64,000 bases of DNA from positions 10,088,225 to 10,152,224 of the forward strand of contig OY720347.1 in assembly GCA_963082975.1 (NCBI GenBank), written 5' to 3'. This document shows, in pieces, positions 60,801-64,000 of this stretch. Each line of letters starts with the position of its first letter. The stretch's first letter is position 1. A program made the translations under genes and the position numbers. Source of the stretch: Labia minor. Lineage: Eukaryota; Arthropoda; Insecta; Dermaptera; Spongiphoridae. The notes beneath the pieces were generated by a model. That model saw only the letters and a program-made list of their open reading frames with translations, did not search any database and was not told where the DNA came from.

Positions 60801-61056
60801 TTTTTAAATTATATATATATAGGGAGAGTGTAAACTAATAATAGGAATTGTATAAGAATAAACATAATTAGGAAATAAAACAAAAAGAAATAATATTTTA
60901 TAATTAATAAAAAGTTTAAAATCTTTCATGGATCCAATGTTCCATCATGTTTCTAGATGGATTGTTTCATTGATTTTTTCATCATCTTCAGTTGCTTAAT
61001 AGAAATTAATTAAAACATTATAGGATTCTGACACTTACTAATTTATGGAAGTGCAT
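50163..61056 (-). CDS. Small secreted His/Gly/Val-rich peptide, three exons
   Basis: Minus strand, exons 61056-61039, 54018-53948 and 50271-50163 (198 bp, 65 aa). Exon 1 codes MHFHKL and ends at GTAAGT. Exon 2 (TGTTTCAG acceptor) codes LGLLLVVLMAVAGSLA then GGGGGSH, ending CA|GTAAGC. Exon 3 (TTTTTTTAG acceptor) supplies T, completing His, then KKVIIHVPVHVKKHKHTHTI and YKIIKHGGGGKHHYH, then TAA. Phases agree at both joins. The product is a classical signal peptide plus a ~45-residue basic His/Gly/Val peptide, probably secreted to cuticle or gland lumen; function unknown. Its leader/module junction and KxIIxVP...KHTxTI pattern match the big gene at 20392-30649. An ATG 9 nt before exon 2 (54027) would allow a shorter transcript. 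AATAAA lies at 50056-50051. Introns of 3.7 and 7.0 kb are full of transposons. Confidence 0.75.
50679..51511 (+). mobile_element. Internally deleted mariner, class B
   Basis: TIRs CGAAGTCTGTTC/GAACAAACCTCG. Reads YQRCIEFCVKNG, then (frameshift) the VYKW end joined directly to KARQIRSNVKVWLIVFFDYN, then EYYKEVMQRLREAYGS, DNAPAHTS, PPYSP, SKRPMKAKRFVTIDEIKSES, LEEALAHKCIISE. Same deletion junction as 24717. A poly-A expansion near 51340 disrupts the frame. Confidence 0.85.
51864..51895. repeat. TA microsatellite
   Basis: About 16 TA dinucleotides in intron 2 of the small secreted-peptide gene. Confidence 0.85.
52288..52583 (+). mobile_element. DINE/HINE-like fragment, both ends missing
   Basis: Core only, from GAACGGTTTGAGCTAGAATC to ACATCATCAAACAGCC. 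Confidence 0.8.
52970..53502 (+). mobile_element. DINE/HINE-like element, complete
   Basis: ACTATCTCGCCAGAGATAGT at the left, TGTGTGTATGTA tract, CGAGATAGTCGAGTGAAGAC and ACTCCAG at the right. The block after CGCTGAAAGT is altered relative to other copies. Confidence 0.8.
54052..55418. mobile_element. hAT-type element, 1.37 kb, with nested MITE
   Basis: Termini CAGGGATGGCGAACC and GGTTCGCTATCCCTG, with ATCTATGA/GTCTATGA flanks (7 of 8). A second MITE (54945-55221) sits inside. Two minus-strand frames (54120-54335, 54498-54764) are not recognisable as transposase. It lies in the intron 25 bp upstream of exon 2 of the small secreted-peptide gene. Confidence 0.85.
54945..55221. mobile_element. 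Nested hAT MITE (CAGTGGTGTATTGG family)
   Basis: CAGTGGTGTATTGGGAGGGG to AATACATCACTG, close to 7064-7302 but with an internal TATATATA expansion. No clear duplication. Confidence 0.8.
55976..56194. mobile_element. hAT-type MITE (CAGTGATTCTCAA family)
   Basis: Termini CAGTGATTCTCAACC and GGTTGAGAATCACTG with perfect 8-bp duplications CTATAATA (55968-55975 and 56195-56202). Confidence 0.92.
56483..57071. mobile_element. hAT-type MITE containing another hAT MITE
   Basis: Outer termini CAGAAGTCTTCAAAC and TTTGAAGATCACTG with a perfect 8-bp duplication GTTTAAAC (56475-56482 and 57072-57079). Sub-terminal GTGGAACC/CGGAACCC also pair. Inner element at 56525-56828. Confidence 0.9.
56525..56828. 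mobile_element. Nested hAT MITE (CAGTGATTCTCAA family)
   Basis: CAGTGATTCTCAACC to GGTTGAGAATCACTG, with flanks TTATACGG/CTATACGG (7 of 8). An inverted relative of 55976. Confidence 0.9.
57080..57839. other. AT-rich spacer
   Basis: No gene or repeat end recognised. The frame 57177-57401 is T-rich hydrophobic codons only. Confidence 0.4.
57840..58401 (+). mobile_element. DINE/HINE-like element, complete
   Basis: ACTATGTCGCCAGAGAT at the left, TGTGGGTGTGTGTATG tract, GTGAGATAGTCGATTGGAGA and AACTCCAGCT at the right, followed by a T-run. Confidence 0.85.
58402..59081. other. AT-rich spacer
   Basis: No gene recognised. A slightly GC-richer piece at about 58536-58595 (ACCAGGAGGGTAATTCGCC, GATAGAACCTCGTCAAG) is unclassified. 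Confidence 0.4.
59082..59316 (-). mobile_element. tRNA-derived SINE, 3' part shortened
   Basis: Minus strand: GTGGGTAGCGAACC, B-box GGTTCAAGTCC, body CTAGCTGGGGTCTATGGGAC. The GATAGGCGTTGTC block is deleted before the AGAGG plus T-run end. Confidence 0.85.
60140..60740 (-). mobile_element. DINE/HINE-like element, complete, inverted
   Basis: On + it begins AGCTGGAGTGTC and ends GCGAGATAGT. It contains both sub-terminal repeats, the palindrome (as GGAG-TGT-CTCA, one mismatch) and a CACACACAT tract, and lies 0.3 kb downstream of exon 1 of the small secreted-peptide gene, in its intron. Confidence 0.85.
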
Positions 61057-61083
61057 GATGTTTATCGTGGGCGCCTTGGCGAA

Positions 61084-61136
61084 GCACTGACTGACAGGCA
61101 AATCTCTACTGACCTGCATGGTTCTCCACTTTTATA
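61084..61136 (-). promoter_or_regulatory. TATA-type core promoter of the small peptide gene
   Basis: Minus strand TATAAAA at 61136-61130, with arthropod initiator-like TCAGT motifs whose A lies 26 nt (61110) and 44 nt (61092) downstream. The ATG of exon 1 follows at 61056. The block is much less AT-rich than its surroundings. The spacing of the first motif is slightly short, so the exact start is open. Confidence 0.6.
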
Positions 61137-61730
61137 CATCTCCCCCACAGGGTTTCCGCTCGGTTGCAGTGGCTTCTCTCCACCTCCTTCAATTCCAAAA
61201 TCTCCAGTGAGGTGGGAGGAAAGTGAAATTGCAATTTAAGAATTAATACTAATAAAAATAATAATTGTCAACCTACTAAACTTCATTATTATACATAATA
61301 CTTTGAAAAAAACAAATATAGCAAACATTATATGTAGAAATGTTAAACTTAAATGATCAACTTCATTTTGTAATAAAAGTTTTCAATTAATACTTCATAC
61401 TTCGTCGTTAAAAAAAACATCACAAGAATTTTTTAATATAATTCAGGATAGAGTGGAAAATATTCTGCCAGTAATTCTTAAACATAAATAAATTATTTTA
61501 TTAAATTATAATAGATTTCTTTAGTAATAGGAAATAAAAAGTGAATTGAAATATCTACTATGTTTGCTGTAATGACTGTATCTTAATAGTCTTATAAAAT
61601 TATAGTATTGGTAAAATAATTCAATTGGATATTACTTTAGATTAAAATGGCTTAAATATTTTTAATGACTAATAAATGAAAATAAAATATAAAATGTAAG
61701 TAAATATTTAAAAAATTGTTTAATAATATA

Positions 61731-62013
61731 CGAAGTTTGTTCAAAAGAAAAGGTGAATTTTTTGAATTATTTCGAAAAGTATTTATTAATTCATCAATAA
61801 CCATTTTGTCCCCCTCAAAGTAAAGTAAAATCGAAGAACGCACAAAACGTGAATATTTTTTTCAGGTGTCAAAAACAAACTACTAATCCAAAATGGCTTA
61901 TAATGTCAACACATGAGAAACATATGTGTACCATCATAACAAAAATATTTCGATAATTGAATTTACACAGCCCGTCAAAATTAAAAATTCACCTTTTCTT
62001 TTGAACAGACCTC
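61731..62013. mobile_element. Mariner-derived MITE, almost no coding left
   Basis: About 283 bp with both SETMAR-type mariner ends: CGAAGTTTGTTCAAAAGAAA and a complementary right end, plus a scrap of the 3' tail (ATTACTTTGA-like). The smallest member of the deletion series at 19321, 24717, 36559 and 50679. Confidence 0.8.
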
Positions 62014-62037
62014 TTATAAAATGTCTAATAATTCTTA

Positions 62038-62435
62038 CGAGGGTCATTCAACAAGTACTTAGCCTCACCGTCCGATGGCGCTGCTATCACAAGAGTTTTA
62101 CCATTATGTAGTACATTCTTTTACTAGCCTACTGTCAAAGTTTCAATCAATTCCCTTCACTAGTTTTGTTTTGACAGCCTTTGGAAGGGAGCGTGTCGAT
62201 CAGTTGTACAAAAATGAAAAAAAAACCAATTCGACCCAAATTCATTCCCGGCAAGTGACTTTTTCAGGTTTGGAAACAAAAAGTAATCACAGGGGCCAAA
62301 TCTGGGTAGTAAGTTGGATGAGGCAGCAATTCGTAGCGCAATTCGACCAATTTGGCCATGGCCATTTTTGTACAACTCTTTTGTGATAGCAGCGCCATCG
62401 GACGGTGCGGCTAAGTACTTGTTAAATGATCCTCG
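62038..62435. mobile_element. Deleted Tc1/mariner element of another family
   Basis: TIRs CGAGGGTCATTCAACAAGTA and complement (one or two mismatches), flanked by TA. The minus strand retains FGPCDYFLFPNLKKSLAGNEF, the third-Asp region of a mariner-type transposase. About 400 bp remain. Confidence 0.85.
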
Positions 62436-62437
62436 TA

Positions 62438-63191
62438 TATTAACTAAACTAATTAAACAAAAAGAAACAACAACAACAAAAAGATACATATACAAGAATT
62501 ATCATCTCTGAATCTACTTTATACAATTTACGATATATAATAAATAAATTAATTAATAAAATGTGATTATTTTTATATGTAATTATTATTATTCGATTAA
62601 TGTTACTCATTAAAATTAATAAAATTTCACGTTATTATTTTTTATTATATTTTTTTCTTTATTTTATATAAAACTAATTAAATAATATGTCAAAAAAAGA
62701 ATGATTGAAAGTAAAAATATTGACAATTTCTTATTTAGAAACAAAAAAAAAATAATGAAGACCAATTGAATCAATTTGAATAATGATATTTCAAATTTTA
62801 CTTCCCAGTAATTTTATATTCTATTTTATTTTCTAAAAGATTATTTGTTATATTATACAATTGTATATATGTTTGTATTCAGCAGACATTTGAAAGTTGA
62901 ACAATAAAATTATTTAAATTAACAAATAATAGGAAAAATTAAACTATGTATTTTAAAAAAAGCGATTTTTTCCCCTTCCGATATGGAAATAAATAAATAA
63001 ATAAATTCCTATATGTCATGTAAGAAAACATTTGAGGAACACACATCAGGAAATATAATTTACATAAATATTAATAAATATGTATGTAGGTATGTTTTAG
63101 GTTTTGTAGATGATTTAGAATTTAATTATTATTATTATAATTAAGGATTTCAATTTGTTTAACGAGTCAAGACAAAATTTAAAAAGGTTTT
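62438..63191. other. AT-rich spacer
   Basis: No gene or repeat end recognised. Confidence 0.4.
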
Positions 63192-63609
63192 TGTTTACAA
63201 AACGAGGGATTTGGATGGAACTTTGCAAGTGGATTTCTTTATTAATTCTAAAGAAACTTTCCTTATGCAAGATTTCTCGGTCTCTAATAGTTTACGAGAT
63301 AAAAATTATTAAAATTTGCAGATAACTTGTTATGAATGAACAGCCATTTAATAATGTTTTATTGACTAATTCACTAATTTTCGTTTTTTTCGGGTCGGTT
63401 TGGATATAGAAAAATTATTTAGTTAATTATTTTTTTATTTTTCATATATAACCAAATCGAACTGAAAAAAAACCCCGAAAATTAGTGAAGCCCTGTAAAC
63501 TAGAAGAGTCCGCAAAATATTGCATAAGGAAAGTTTCTTTGGAATTAAAAAAGGAATCCACTGTGGCAAAGTTTCTTCCAAATCCCTGAAGCTTCCCGTT
63601 TTGTAAACA
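63192..63609. mobile_element. Foldback element (TGTTTACAAAACG ends)
   Basis: Ends TGTTTACAAAACG and CGTTTTGTAAACA with long complementary arms (GGGATTTGGATGGAACTTTG and AAAGTTTCTTCCAAATCCC). Sub-terminal GTTTACGAGATAAAAATTAT is shared with 32844 and 2003. No clear target duplication. Confidence 0.8.
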
Positions 63610-63649
63610 TTAGCTTTACAAATTTTATAAAGTCAATGATAAATGATTA

Positions 63650-63674
63650 TTATATATATATATATATATATATA
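63650..63674. repeat. TA microsatellite
   Basis: About 12 TA dinucleotides. Confidence 0.85.
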
Positions 63675-63867
63675 AATCAACGTTTTAGATATTTCTTATT
63701 TCTTTTTTTATAAAAAATCAAACTCAATTTAGGGGGTCTAACCAAAACCGAAAAACATGGCAAGGGGTCTACGACACAATAAAGTTTGAGAACCTTTGAT
63801 ATAGACAGATTAAATAAAATTAATAATAAAAAAGAAATAGTATTTTTTTAATTTTAGTTATTAAAAT

Positions 63868-64000
63868 ATATCTTTATTTTTACGGTCACTTTAGAGGAAT
63901 AAAAATCAAAACGTTGTAGGTAATAACCCTCTTCCGGATGAGCTACATTTCTCAAAAGTTGATAGAAAACTACGAATATTAAATGATGCCCGTATACCAA
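63868..64000 (-). mobile_element. DINE/HINE-like element, cut by window edge
   Basis: Inverted core (ACGGTCACTTTAGAGGAAT, AAAACGTTGTAGGTAAT, GTTGATAGAAAACTACGAAT) running off the end of the window. The 3' terminal part is missing on the left. Confidence 0.8.

Noticed and set aside
61045-61239. 64-codon + strand frame
   Set aside because: It is antisense to the promoter and first exon of the small secreted-peptide gene; no recognisable domain.
1-64000. CRISPR arrays, operons, tRNA genes, replication origins
   Set aside because: None seen. tRNA-like heads belong to SINEs, and tandem repeats lack the spacer structure of CRISPR; the genome is eukaryotic.

Overview
This is a gene-poor, repeat-rich stretch of a very AT-rich animal nuclear genome, almost certainly an arthropod. 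Genes have short coding exons and GT-AG introns. SETMAR-type mariners, hAT-like MITEs, tRNA-derived SINEs, LINE fragments and Helitron-like elements are abundant. A stray 18S rRNA fragment carries an unusually long, GC-rich V7-like segment, as in some sap-feeding Hemiptera, so an insect (perhaps hemipteran) is my guess; the species cannot be fixed from the sequence.

Four host genes can be supported. (1) A five-exon UBE2Z-type ubiquitin-conjugating enzyme on + (1030-5580). (2) A two-exon F-box/leucine-rich-repeat protein on - (14285-15772). (3) A large secreted His/Gly-rich protein on - (20392-30649), in at least six exons and lacking only its first exon. (4) A 65-residue secreted His/Gly/Val peptide on - (50163-61056), split over three tiny exons across 10.9 kb, with a TATA-type promoter. 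Genes 3 and 4 look like paralogues: both have a hydrophobic leader exon joined in the same phase (CA|T, histidine) to a K-x-I-I-x-V-P...KHTxTI module.

Layout: 1-5.7 kb UBE2Z, with a foldback element in intron 1 and an RTE-like LINE relic in intron 3. 5.7-9.2 kb hAT MITEs and an interrupted TIR element. 9.2-10.5 kb a tandem array. 10.8-13.5 kb a Helitron-like 3' end split by a composite 2.4-kb insertion. 14.3-15.8 kb the F-box gene. 16-20 kb repeats. 20.4-30.6 kb the His/Gly gene, whose 7.7-kb first mapped intron holds SINE, Helitron, mariner and nested hAT/mariner insertions. 30.7-50 kb repeats with orphan rRNA pieces (18S at 35.7 kb, 5.8S at 48.3 kb) and an endonuclease-like relic at 39.2-39.8 kb. 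50-61 kb the small secreted-peptide gene with transposon-filled introns. 61.7-64 kb deletion-derivative mariners and a foldback element.

The repeats dominate the biology. Eight copies of a family with DINE-1/Helentron-type structure, a graded set of internally deleted mariners sharing deletion junctions, several hAT MITEs nested in other hAT MITEs with readable 8-bp target duplications, and an almost perfect 174-bp hairpin all point to active, non-autonomous transposition. No CRISPR, operon or prokaryotic feature is present.
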